NCBI RefSeq assembly: GCF_000156235.1
Contig: NZ_DS996808.1
Coordinates: 434,001 to 498,000, forward strand
Direction of reading: 5' to 3'
DNA length: 64,000 nucleotides
From: Pseudovibrio sp000156235
GTDB lineage: Bacteria > Pseudomonadota > Alphaproteobacteria > Rhizobiales > Stappiaceae
The translations under genes were made by a program, and so were the position numbers. Under the pieces are notes generated by a model that saw nothing but the letters and a program-made list of their open reading frames with translations, made no database searches and had not been told where the DNA came from. Shown piece after piece: positions 26,391-33,900 of this stretch (its first letter is position 1; every line of letters starts with the position of its first letter).

Positions 26391-27062
26391 TCAATCCATG
26401 ATCAACTGATAAGAGGCGACCAGACTGGTGTAAGGCGGCAGGAACACGGCCTTTGGCTCACCATTCAGCATGATCGTATCTTTGGCATCGAAGTGCAGGT
26501 GGATCGGAAGCGGCCCTAGCCAGTTGTTGGAGATCTTGCCAATGCGGCTGCCCTTGGCGATCTTGTCCATCGGCTTCACCTGAAGCGTCTTCATATCCAG
26601 ATGCACGTAACGATATAGCGTGCCAGTTGGGCTCTGGATGGTCACACCAAAGCGGCCCACATGAGCCACGATGCCATCTTCTGCTGCCACTGCCCAATGC
26701 TTGCTGGCTTCACAGGTTGCCGGGCGAATGTCCTGCCCCTGGTGACCACCTGAGGCACACAGTGGCAGATCAGCCTTGCGGAACTCGCAGAAGTTATCGC
26801 GCCAAGGGTAGGAGTAGTTGGCTGGATCACACTCAGACCCGCCATTGCCTTTGAACCCACCAGGCGCATAAGCGTGGGAGTTGGCGTAGGCCGGACCGGA
26901 TTCCACCGGAAAGCGCATCTGCGGGAAATAGATAGCGTGGCTGGCAACACCCTGACCGGTGTTCTCAATCAGATCCCCCGGCATCATGAAGCGGGATGTG
27001 TCGTCGGCCTGAGCGGAGACGCTGAAGGCCAGTGCTAAGCAAAGAGAGATAAAACGCATCAT
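26391..27062 (-). CDS. tdaR2: Exported M23-family metallopeptidase-like protein, TdaR2 candidate
   Basis: A 223-residue protein with signal peptide (MMRFISLCLALAFSVSAQA). The LytM/M23 zinc ligands are visible: H-x-x-x-D in GGHQGQDIRP and H-x-H in PIHLHFDAKD, with the VAAEDGIVAHVGRFG strand between them. Such proteins cut peptidoglycan peptides or act as scaffolds in the periplasm. Four cysteines suggest disulfides. It overlaps the preceding gene by ATGA. By position it belongs to the tdaR1-R2-R3 resistance cassette; the numbering of R1 and R2 is inferred from gene order. Confidence 0.72.
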   Translation of the reverse strand: MMRFISLCLALAFSVSAQADDTSRFMMPGDLIENTGQGVASHAIYFPQMRFPVESGPAYANSHAYAPGGFKGNGGSECDPANYSYPWRDNFCEFRKADLPLCASGGHQGQDIRPATCEASKHWAVAAEDGIVAHVGRFGVTIQSPTGTLYRYVHLDMKTLQVKPMDKIAKGSRIGKISNNWLGPLPIHLHFDAKDTIMLNGEPKAVFLPPYTSLVASYQLIMD

Positions 27063-27607
27063 TGGGCCGCTCCATTCACGACAAGAAGGGTCTGAACGAC
27101 ACTGTTGAGGAACTCTGGCTTACGACACCGCACATCCTTGATCGGGTTGTCGCAGGTCAGACGGATGGTGTAATGCGCGCCGTAGCGGTTGAGGTTGTAA
27201 TCCGCACCGCTGCCAATGCTCTCATAGGCAACGGCCTGGTGATGACCTGTCAGATCCTCAGTTCCTGTCAGCACGGTGTGCGAGCCCAGAATGCTGACCT
27301 GTGCGCCCTCTAGTGTGTAGAAGGCGACATAGGCTGAGTTCTGGTTGGCGAACTGTGGTGTTTCCATCTTGGCATCGCTGCCGAAAATCAGGACAGGCAG
27401 TTCAACGGTTCGCAGCGCGCCGTTGGAGGCGGCGACGAACTTTTCGACTGCTTCCGGGTCACGCGCCAGCGACCGTTTTGCAGCAATCTTGGCGGCGGAC
27501 CAGTCAATAGCAGTTGGCACCCGCTCTACGCCGTTTTTGGCGAGTGCTGGTGCTGCGGTTGTTGCTGCCAGAAGAGTGGCCGTAAGTGCGACTTTGGCAA
27601 ATTCCAT
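27059..27607 (-). CDS. tdaR1: Exported protein of unknown fold, TdaR1 candidate
   Basis: A 182-residue protein with a signal peptide (MEFAKVALTATLLAATTAAPALA); ATG 27607 follows CAGGAG. The mature part has LPVLIFGSDAKME, a strand-rich central region and two cysteines in RLTCDNPIKDVRCRKPEFL. I do not recognise its family. It is translationally coupled to the M23-like protein and follows tdaE after 62 bases. That position corresponds to the first gene of the TDA resistance cassette; a periplasmic protein is unexpected for an ionophore-type antibiotic and hints at an envelope function. Confidence 0.62.
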   Translation of the reverse strand: MEFAKVALTATLLAATTAAPALAKNGVERVPTAIDWSAAKIAAKRSLARDPEAVEKFVAASNGALRTVELPVLIFGSDAKMETPQFANQNSAYVAFYTLEGAQVSILGSHTVLTGTEDLTGHHQAVAYESIGSGADYNLNRYGAHYTIRLTCDNPIKDVRCRKPEFLNSVVQTLLVVNGAAQ

Positions 27608-27641
27608 AAGTAACTCCTGTGAGCTCAAAGAAAGAGCAAAA

Positions 27642-27658
27642 CCCCGGCAATAACGGGG
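27642..27658 (-). terminator. Hairpin between tdaE and tdaR1
   Basis: CCCCG and CGGGG arms around GCAATAA; on the minus strand followed by TTTTGCTCTTTC. Short stem, so probably a partial terminator that tunes resistance-gene expression below tdaE. Confidence 0.6.
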
Positions 27659-27669
27659 CCTGCCTGGGA

Positions 27670-28866
27670 TCATGCTGTTTCCAGAATGCGCTCCTGCGGT
27701 GGCTCTGCTGCTTTTTTTGCAGCCTTGGCTTCCAGTCGTTTCATCTGGCTGATGATGTTGCGGCGATGCATCTCTTCGGTGCCGCCCACAGCGCAGAAGG
27801 CAAGTGCATCACGGAGGAAGGTGGAAACCTCGCCCTGATGGTAGCCCTTGGTGCCGTAAAGCTTGAGAAGATCAATCGCGCCGCTGGTGATCGCCTCTGC
27901 GCCAACCAGTTTGGCGATAGAGCAGGTCATGCCTGCTTCCGGTGCGCCAGCCAGCAACTGCTGAAGAGCGCCATAGGCGGTCCACTTTGCAGCTTCTGCG
28001 GAGATGCGCATGTCGGTCAGCTTTTTCTGCACATACTGGAACTCAAGCACCGGCACCTCAAAGGTCTGGCGCTGCTGCGCATAGCTCATGGCTGCTTTCA
28101 GCATTGGTTCCACCAGCCATGCAGACACAAGGCCGTAATACAGTCTGCCCAGAGACACGAAGGTGATGAGATTGCGCAGGCCCTTGCCCGGAACGCCAAG
28201 CAGATCACCATAATGAAGCGGGATATTGTTGAACTTCATAGGCCCTGTTGGCAGATCCAGATTGCCGAGCTTCTGGTCATACTCACCAACTTCAAGACCC
28301 TGCGTGCCAGCATCCAGCAGGATCAGCGAAATGCCATCGCGGGCGTGCCCATCCAGCTTGCACACGACAAGCGTAAAGTCCGCCACGGGCGCATGAGCAA
28401 TGTTGTACTTGGCGCCGTTGAGCACGAAAGTCTCGTTCGGTCCCGGTGTCAGGACGGAGGACGTGGAGCGCACATCTGTACCCGTGTCCGGGTCGGCAAT
28501 CGCTGTTGCACTCAGTTTGCCCTTCAGGATACGGCCAAGATAATCCCTCTTCTGTGCTTCCGTTCCAAACAGGTTGAGCGCATGCACCATGCCCGCCTGC
28601 GCTATGACGGAAAGCAGAATGCCGGGTGTGCGCACGGAGGAGGCTAGTCCCTCTAGCGCTGCTGTAAAGTCCCACCAATCGGTGCCTTCTCCGCCATACT
28701 CGGAAGGCACAATGATCTTCCAGAGACCGGCTTCTAAAAGCCGGTCCCAAGTGTCCTGATCAAAAGCCTGTCTGCCAGCATGCAGTGCGGAGTGGTCAAC
28801 CTGACTGCCGATTTGAGCATACTTTGCCCGCAGAGCCTGTTGACGTTCATTCCATTGTAGATCCAT
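27670..28866 (-). CDS. tdaE: TdaE: acyl-CoA-dehydrogenase-like flavoprotein (dioxygenase) of TDA biosynthesis
   Basis: A 398-residue FAD enzyme with the acyl-CoA dehydrogenase fold: helical N-domain (IIVPSEYGGEG), beta domain (TAIADPDTGTDVRSTSS, NGAKYNIAHAPVADF) and C-domain (LDLLKLYGTKGYHQGEVSTF). At the place of the catalytic Glu in true dehydrogenases (x-E-G-T) it has AVGGTEEMHRRN, so simple alpha-beta dehydrogenation is unlikely. TdaE of Phaeobacter is known as a flavoprotein that oxygenates the tropone CoA-ester, opening the CoA ester and epoxidising the ring. Start ATG is 35 bases after tdaD with GGAGATCTCTG. Third gene of tdaCDE. Confidence 0.88.
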   Translation of the reverse strand: MDLQWNERQQALRAKYAQIGSQVDHSALHAGRQAFDQDTWDRLLEAGLWKIIVPSEYGGEGTDWWDFTAALEGLASSVRTPGILLSVIAQAGMVHALNLFGTEAQKRDYLGRILKGKLSATAIADPDTGTDVRSTSSVLTPGPNETFVLNGAKYNIAHAPVADFTLVVCKLDGHARDGISLILLDAGTQGLEVGEYDQKLGNLDLPTGPMKFNNIPLHYGDLLGVPGKGLRNLITFVSLGRLYYGLVSAWLVEPMLKAAMSYAQQRQTFEVPVLEFQYVQKKLTDMRISAEAAKWTAYGALQQLLAGAPEAGMTCSIAKLVGAEAITSGAIDLLKLYGTKGYHQGEVSTFLRDALAFCAVGGTEEMHRRNIISQMKRLEAKAAKKAAEPPQERILETA

Positions 28867-28901
28867 CAGAGATCTCCAGATTTCGAGAAAAGTGACAGAT
28901 C

Positions 28902-29336
28902 TTATGCTGGCTGATGCATAGCGACAGGTTCTTGGAGTTGAGCCACTGCAGCCTTGAAGTCATCCGGCACCGGATAGGTTGACTGCTTTTCGTAGTCGAA
29001 CATCACGTGTGTGGAGGAGGCATTGGCTACAACACGGCCATCCGCATCATCCAGACGCATTTCGTGCTGCATTTCAAAGCTCTTGCCACCAAACTTGGTC
29101 ACGCGGCTCAGCACCACCAGACGATCGCCATAGAGCGCCTGAGAAACGTAGTCACAGGAGGTCTTCACCATGATGTGTGGCAGCTTCTCAGACTTTGGCA
29201 GTTTGAGCAGATCATGCATGTATTCCAAGTAAGCGGACTGCATGTAATCGTAGTAGATCGGGCTGCTCACATGGCCCATGGAGTCAGTATCGCGGTAGCG
29301 GATTTCGATTGGTGTTTCATAAGCTTTCTGTGTCAT
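28902..29336 (-). CDS. tdaD: TdaD: hot-dog acyl-CoA thioesterase
   Basis: A 144-residue single hot-dog protein of the 4-hydroxybenzoyl-CoA/YbgC type: EIRYRDTDSMGHVSSPIYYD holds the active-site Asp and the conserved GHV with Ser-Ser in place of the usual Asn-Asn, then YMQSAYLEYM. ATG 29336 follows CAGGAGGGAA and lies 20 bases inside the end of tdaC, so the two are translationally coupled. TdaD is thought to release or trim the CoA-bound tropone intermediate that comes from the phenylacetate pathway. Confidence 0.87.
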   Translation of the reverse strand: MTQKAYETPIEIRYRDTDSMGHVSSPIYYDYMQSAYLEYMHDLLKLPKSEKLPHIMVKTSCDYVSQALYGDRLVVLSRVTKFGGKSFEMQHEMRLDDADGRVVANASSTHVMFDYEKQSTYPVPDDFKAAVAQLQEPVAMHQPA

Positions 29337-29967
29337 GAAGTTCCCTCCTGTTGGGGTTTTGAAATTCACTCGTAAACGATGGGTGGGAGGCCGGGGTGGC
29401 TTGTAACGGGCCGTGAATAGTGAAGCCCATGGGCACAGGACCGTGCTTTCTTAGGATTGTCAGAGAAAACTCGTTGGCGGCGCACAACGTGGTGATGCAG
29501 CCATCCGCTTCGCCCTTGGCACAGACAGCAGCAGCTTGCGCATTGCTGGTGACGAACTTGCGCTCAATAGAGGCCGGGATCAGCTTTTCAGGTGCCGGGT
29601 GCGTGGCGCAGAGCTTGGGTGTTTCGCCGGTAGAAGACGCCAGAACCATGTTGTCGGTGTTCATGATGAACACGTCCATCAGCTTCAGCTCTCCAATGTG
29701 CTCGTAAATGATGGAATGTAGATGCGGGTAGGCCACCACGCTCAGCAGAACGGATTTTCTGCATTTGGCGACGGCTTCTGCTGCCAGTTCCATCGTGGCA
29801 TGAAGAAAGACCTCAGCATTCTTGCAATGGCGTGCAGCCCACCTCAGAGCAGCTCTCTCGCAGTTCGTGCCGGTGGGTCCAAGTGTGTGCACTTGTCGGA
29901 CCCAATCAAAGGACAGTGGGGCTGTTCCTTTTGCCAAATATTCCGGTGTTTCAAGATGTGCATCCAT
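29317..29967 (-). CDS. tdaC: TdaC: prephenate dehydratase/BacA-like protein
   Basis: A 216-residue protein with the periplasmic-binding-like prephenate dehydratase fold and no ACT domain. VHTLGPTGTNCERAALRWA and HPAPEKLIPAS resemble the bacilysin prephenate decarboxylase BacA (compare its TLGPEGTS and HPSPINL). The Thr-Arg-Phe catalytic motif of true prephenate dehydratases is absent; the equivalent region reads CITTLCAAN. TdaC is required for TDA formation in Phaeobacter. First gene of tdaCDE; ATG 29967 follows AGAGGA and a LysR-box-like dyad lies 74 bases upstream. Confidence 0.85.
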   Translation of the reverse strand: MDAHLETPEYLAKGTAPLSFDWVRQVHTLGPTGTNCERAALRWAARHCKNAEVFLHATMELAAEAVAKCRKSVLLSVVAYPHLHSIIYEHIGELKLMDVFIMNTDNMVLASSTGETPKLCATHPAPEKLIPASIERKFVTSNAQAAAVCAKGEADGCITTLCAANEFSLTILRKHGPVPMGFTIHGPLQATPASHPSFTSEFQNPNRRELHDTESL

Positions 29968-30040
29968 AAATCCTCTGATCCTTCACCTGGAAAGAAAATC
30001 TGAAAAATGCCGGTTCAGGAGATGCGCATAGCGCGGCCCC

Positions 30041-30063
30041 TGACAAACTGCGTTGGCTTGTCA
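30041..30063. promoter_or_regulatory. Candidate TdaA (LysR) binding site
   Basis: TGACAA (30041-30046) and TTGTCA (30058-30063) are perfect 6-base arms separated by 11 bases, 74 bases upstream of the tdaC ATG. In Phaeobacter the LysR protein TdaA activates tdaC transcription from a LysR box upstream of tdaC; this is the best dyad candidate here. Confidence 0.55.
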
Positions 30064-30311
30064 TTTTTGTTATGCGTGGGCAGAGAAAGAGCGTTCACAG
30101 ACCCGGTCGAATCTGCGCTGTGTCACTGCCGGTTGTGAGGTAAGTTTCGTCCCTCGCGTCCAATAATATTTTTTCGTGTGGCCCTATGGAGCCGGAAAGG
30201 ATTGCTAAGAACAAGATGAAAATACTGATGGCTTCCCTCAGGATAGATGAGGCACCCTTCAGTAAACTTTATCGCAGGTAAATTATTGATAATACAATGA
30301 CTTGCACAAAA

Positions 30312-30342
30312 AGAAGGCATCGCAGAAAATGCGATACCTTCT
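30312..30342 (-). terminator. Intrinsic terminator of tdaB
   Basis: AGAAGG-C-ATCGCA, loop GAAAA, TGCGAT-A-CCTTCT: twelve paired bases with one mismatch; on the minus strand followed by TTTTTGTG. Located 43 bases beyond the tdaB stop. Confidence 0.85.
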
Positions 30343-30384
30343 GAACATCCTATGGATTTTGCGTCGCCTGATGAGTGTGCAGCG

Positions 30385-31083
30385 TTAGGCTGCGACTGCT
30401 TCGCTGACCGCTTTGCGGCCCACACCATCATGAAGATCGAGCATGCGTTCGAACCACATCTGGACAGGGTCCGTTGCTGCAAAAAATGGATCTGCGCAAC
30501 AGACGTTGCACCACTGCAGCGTGCCGAACAAAACATAGTCAGCATGCATGGCTTTCTCGCCGCCAAGCCAGTCTTGCGTCGCCAGCAGATCGCGCACCGG
30601 ATTGAGCTTCTCCGGCAAGGTTGCCAGCTCTGCATTACGGTTAGCGTAGACGTCTTCCAGCGGCATTCCGAACCGCTTTTCACGTGCAGCACGGAAGTAA
30701 ATGCGGTCTGCATCACTCATGATGTTGTACATGTCCATCACGGCAATTACAGCCAATGTCGGGTGCAGAACTGTTTTGCAATAGCTCTCCACGAAACGTG
30801 AGAGATGCAGGCCGCCGGCCCCATCAAATAAGCTTGGTGTGTCGTTATAGGTGGCTTCCAAATATTGCGCGATCTCGAAGCTGTCGCCCAGCAAGGTGCC
30901 CTGATCGTTGAGCACAGGCACGCTGCTATAGGAACCGTCTTCGATACTGGCAATGTCGCCGAAGGAAACGGGCTTCAGGTCAAACGCGAGTCCCTTGTGC
31001 TTCAGGGACATGATGATCTTCCAGACATGCGGGGAATAGTGCTGCCCGGAGGCACCGCTGAGGCTGTATAGAATTCTTTGCAT
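30385..31083 (-). CDS. tdaB: TdaB: glutathione S-transferase / beta-etherase-like protein
   Basis: A 232-residue two-domain GST. The thioredoxin-like N-domain reads RILYSLSGASGQHYSPHVWKI with SVPVLND and the GSH-site segment LLGDSFEIAQYLE; the all-helical C-domain follows from about residue 90 with WLGGEKAMHADYVLFGTLQW. The LigE-like SPHVWKI motif fits the TdaB annotation. In TDA biosynthesis TdaB is thought to attach a sulfur donor to the tropone ring. It lies downstream of tdaA (172 bases) and is terminated before tdaC. Confidence 0.83.
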   Translation of the reverse strand: MQRILYSLSGASGQHYSPHVWKIIMSLKHKGLAFDLKPVSFGDIASIEDGSYSSVPVLNDQGTLLGDSFEIAQYLEATYNDTPSLFDGAGGLHLSRFVESYCKTVLHPTLAVIAVMDMYNIMSDADRIYFRAAREKRFGMPLEDVYANRNAELATLPEKLNPVRDLLATQDWLGGEKAMHADYVLFGTLQWCNVCCADPFFAATDPVQMWFERMLDLHDGVGRKAVSEAVAA

Positions 31084-31202
31084 GTGGCTTCTCCCGATGA
31101 GAATTAAAAATGAAAAATTCCTCAGTATTCCGGATTGTTGTTGTCTTTGACGTCAACTGGGGAGAGCAGCCATCCACCCAATTGGAAAGCAATGTGCAGC
31201 GA

Positions 31203-31229
31203 ACTTCAGCCCAGAAACTGGGCTGAAGT
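31203..31229 (-). terminator. Perfect 12-bp hairpin after tdaA
   Basis: ACTTCAGCCCAG-AAA-CTGGGCTGAAGT, 26 bases beyond the tdaA stop. No long T-run follows on the minus strand, so it may be an attenuator or mRNA-end stabiliser between tdaA and tdaB. Confidence 0.65.
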
Positions 31230-31255
31230 CGTGCGCGTTTGTTTTCTTGAAAAGA

Positions 31256-32188
31256 TCAGGAGGCGATCAGCGCCACCTCTATGTTTTGGTCACCCTGAAA
31301 CGGAATGCTGGTGCAGTTGTCTGTTGCCAGAATGGAACGCACCGCCGCGATGACAGGATCGTCGATCCGACAAGACAAATGCGCAAACAGCACGCGGGCT
31401 GATTTTTGCACCTGTGTCAGCAGAACGATATCGCCTTCCTGCTCCCGCGGGTTGGTTGAGTTGGCATGCACAAGGCCAATGCCAACACCGCTGGCGATCA
31501 ATGCACGGGTGACCCCCTCGTCATCCACGTTGATCACGCGTTTTGGCCGGATGCCGTGCGTTTCCAACAGATCACGCGCTAACCGTCCGCAACAGGAGTT
31601 GCAGCTGGGGTAGATCCACGGCACGTCTTCCAACGCTTTCCAGTTGAACTCAGAGGCAACCGGCACAAGATTGGCAGGTGCGGCGAGGTAGACGCAGAAA
31701 TTGGAGATCTCCAGCGTGGAGAGATCGGAATCGTCCTCGCCGGTTTCCGTATAGAACCCTGCATCCAGACTTCCATTACGAATACCTTCCAGCACTTTGA
31801 CAGAAGCCCGATGCTGGAGCTCCACCTCCACCTCGGGGAACTCCTGGGACATAGCCGCCAGAAGGTTGCTGACCACGCCGGTGCTGGAGTTGCGACCTGC
31901 GCCGAGTGAGAGTTGACCTGCAAGGCTGCCGCGCAGCCGGGAGGCTTCCTCCAGAAACTTCTGGTGCCTGTCGAGTAGCTGGTGGGCTTCGTTCAGCAAA
32001 CGCTGCCCATCTGGCGTCACCGCCATGCCTCTTGGGGTGCGCTGGAACAGGGTGAGTCCCAGCGTTTCTTCCATGTTTTTTATGTGCGCACTAACAGCCG
32101 GTTGGCTTCGAAAAAGCAGTTCAGAAGCTTTGGTGATGCTGCCCTCACGAGCAACTGTCACAAAGGTTTTGAGTTGATGAATGTCCAT
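31256..32188 (-). CDS. tdaA: TdaA: LysR-family activator of TDA biosynthesis
   Basis: A 310-residue LysR regulator. HTH: LKTFVTVAREGSITKASELL and RSQPAVSAHIKNMEETLGL; the effector domain follows from about residue 90. An unusual cysteine cluster PSCNSCCGRL is near residue 195, inside the effector domain, and could sense redox state, metal or the sulfur-containing product. ATG 32188 follows GGAAGGAAAAGG. Position upstream of tdaB and the tdaCDE genes matches TdaA, the activator that binds the tdaC promoter in Phaeobacter. Confidence 0.83.
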   Translation of the reverse strand: MDIHQLKTFVTVAREGSITKASELLFRSQPAVSAHIKNMEETLGLTLFQRTPRGMAVTPDGQRLLNEAHQLLDRHQKFLEEASRLRGSLAGQLSLGAGRNSSTGVVSNLLAAMSQEFPEVEVELQHRASVKVLEGIRNGSLDAGFYTETGEDDSDLSTLEISNFCVYLAAPANLVPVASEFNWKALEDVPWIYPSCNSCCGRLARDLLETHGIRPKRVINVDDEGVTRALIASGVGIGLVHANSTNPREQEGDIVLLTQVQKSARVLFAHLSCRIDDPVIAAVRSILATDNCTSIPFQGDQNIEVALIAS

Positions 32189-32296
32189 CCTTTTCCTTCC
32201 AATAAGAAAAGAGTCTCTTGAACGTATTCGGCTCTGAAAAGGACAATAACTGTGCTCAGCCGTTGGCTTTGGGCTAGTATGCTGGCTCCCGCTAAA

Positions 32297-32421
32297 AGGG
32301 TATGCCCTGTCATCAGCCTACGATAACTCTGCAGCTACACCAAGCCTACTTTCGGGGACGTGCTCCGAAACGGGTGAGGTTCCAGCTTCGCTGTGAGGAA
32401 CCTGCAGGCAGATTGGGTGCC
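32297..32421. other. Chain of hairpins upstream of tdaA (candidate leader RNA or ncRNA)
   Basis: Four successive perfect or near-perfect stems: AGGG-TATG-CCCT (32297-32308), TTTCGG...CCGAAA (32350-32370, extendable by G-T and G-C), GGTTCC...GGAACC with an inner AGC-TTC-GCT (32378-32402), and GGCA...TGCC (32407-32421). They lie 109 bases and more upstream of the tdaA start. No known riboswitch core that I could recognise (TPP, cobalamin, SAM) fits. Strand is not decided; on the minus strand it would be the tdaA 5' leader. Confidence 0.5.
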
Positions 32422-32839
32422 GGTTATTGTGAACGCGGATTGATTCCATCGCGATAAGTAAAATAAATTGTGGTGTTGATGAATATTTTGAGTGATTACC
32501 ATCATCTACGCAGTTTTGTTTCCGTAATTTCGATTAGTGATTTTAATTTTATTATGTTCATCCATGTAAAAATCTATTTTTATGACTACATGAGATTTAT
32601 CTATTTAATATGACAATACATGACTTCAGAATATTGTATAGATTTAAAGTGGAAAATTGATAATCACTTAGAGGAATTCTAATTTATTCTTGAGTTTGTT
32701 AGGGCGATTTGCTCAAAAAAGTATCATGTATCTGACGAAATGACGGCTTTCGCAGCACTTAACTGGCAATGTGTTTGCGGGCCTGTGTGATCTACTCAGA
32801 GATTATCCAAGGGCTTTGATAAGCCCGGTACATCTGTTC
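32422..32839. other. AT-rich gene-free stretch
   Basis: About 420 bases without a credible gene on either strand. The part 32440-32700 is strongly AT-rich and unlike its surroundings. It separates the TDA locus from the next LysR gene and could contain distal promoters or be the scar of an insertion; no terminal repeats are seen. Confidence 0.5.
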
Positions 32840-33775
32840 TTAGCGGATATGCATCGCCTGCATTTCAGCACTGAGCCAGTTGATGAAATCCCACACCTGA
32901 GCTGAGGGAATGGTTGTCTCCGGCAGCACGAACTGGAAGGCTCGCTGGCAAGGGAGTGTTTCCCGGAAGGGTTCGATGAGCGTGCCTGCATTCAGCGCAT
33001 CTATGACGTAAAGATCCCTGAGGATGGCAAAGCCGCGTCCGGCAATGGCGCTTTGCAGGATCAGGTCGGTGTTGTTGAAGGTGAGCTGCGGGACCATCTG
33101 GCCCGAGAAGTCTGGCCAATAGGCTTCCAGATACTTCTGCCAGTGAAACGCTTCGTCTTCATGGATAAAGTCCGCCCTGGCAAACAGCTCAACGGGGGCA
33201 GAATGCGGGGCTACTGGCTCCCCTGCCAGTGCTTCCAGATAACTGGGCGCGCAAACCACCCGCATCCGTTCCTGTGGCAGCGGGATGAGGGGAGAGGCTC
33301 CAAGATCCCCTTCTGGTTTTGGCAACAGGCGCAGGGCCACATCCAGCTTCTCCTCCGCGAAATCGACGAAGCGGTTTGCCGCGCTGATGCGGATGGCCAC
33401 GTTGGGATGCAGAGCGGAGAACTCGGCCAGACGTGGGACGAGCATAATGGAGGCCAAAGAGGGCGCGATGCCGATTGTCAGCTGTTTTCGCGCTGTCTGG
33501 CTGGCGAGCAGGTATGAGAGATTCTCTATACCATTGTTGATTGCAGAGACTTCCGAAAGAATATCCTGCACCAGTTCCGTCTGCTCCAGATTGCGTCCGT
33601 TCATGCGGAACAGTTTGACATCCCAACGCTCTTCTAACTGCTTGATATGATAAGATATAGTTGGTTGAGAGACGTTCAGTTCCCGCGCGGCAGCAGAGAT
33701 GGATTTGTGCCGAGCAACAGCATCCAGTGCGCGTAATTCCTGAAGGGTGGGGACGAAACGTCGGGAGATAGCCAT
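32840..33775 (-). CDS. LysR-family regulator (GcvA-like)
   Basis: A 311-residue LysR protein. The HTH reads LQELRALDAVARHKSISAAA and RELNVSQPTISYHIKQLEE; the effector domain shows LTIGIAPSLASIMLVPRLAEF and RGFAILRDLYVIDALNAG, as in the GcvA group. Its start is 125 bases from, and divergent to, the amino-acid ABC system at 33901, which is therefore the likely target. Confidence 0.88.
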   Translation of the reverse strand: MAISRRFVPTLQELRALDAVARHKSISAAARELNVSQPTISYHIKQLEERWDVKLFRMNGRNLEQTELVQDILSEVSAINNGIENLSYLLASQTARKQLTIGIAPSLASIMLVPRLAEFSALHPNVAIRISAANRFVDFAEEKLDVALRLLPKPEGDLGASPLIPLPQERMRVVCAPSYLEALAGEPVAPHSAPVELFARADFIHEDEAFHWQKYLEAYWPDFSGQMVPQLTFNNTDLILQSAIAGRGFAILRDLYVIDALNAGTLIEPFRETLPCQRAFQFVLPETTIPSAQVWDFINWLSAEMQAMHIR

Positions 33776-33900
33776 GGGCTATATATAGAGTTTTTGTATA
33801 CATGGATCAATCAGACTGATTTGTCTTGCTTTGAACCGTACCTATAAACTGCCCAAAATTTTGAAAATTGTCCGTCAGAATGACGAAATTGGGGGTTGGG

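Larger units (their letters stand above)
29968..30384 (-). promoter_or_regulatory. tdaB-tdaC intergenic region with the tdaCDE promoter
   Basis: A 417-base gene-free stretch. It holds the tdaB terminator (30312-30342), an AT-rich dyad ATTAT-TG-ATAAT (30283-30294), and the dyad TGACAA-N11-TTGTCA (30041-30063). The CDS-like readings here show no family resemblance. Its length and the dyads indicate that tdaCDE has its own promoter, separate from tdaAB. Confidence 0.6.

Noticed and set aside
30283..30294. ATTAT-TG-ATAAT as the TdaA site
   Set aside because: It is 316 bases from tdaC and short; the dyad at 30041 is better placed.
30123..30716. 197-residue reading on the minus strand across the tdaB 3' end
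   Set aside because: It is out of frame with tdaB, crosses its terminator and shows no family motif.
32297..32421. Cobalamin, TPP or SAM riboswitch
   Set aside because: The conserved core sequences of these classes are not present on either strand.
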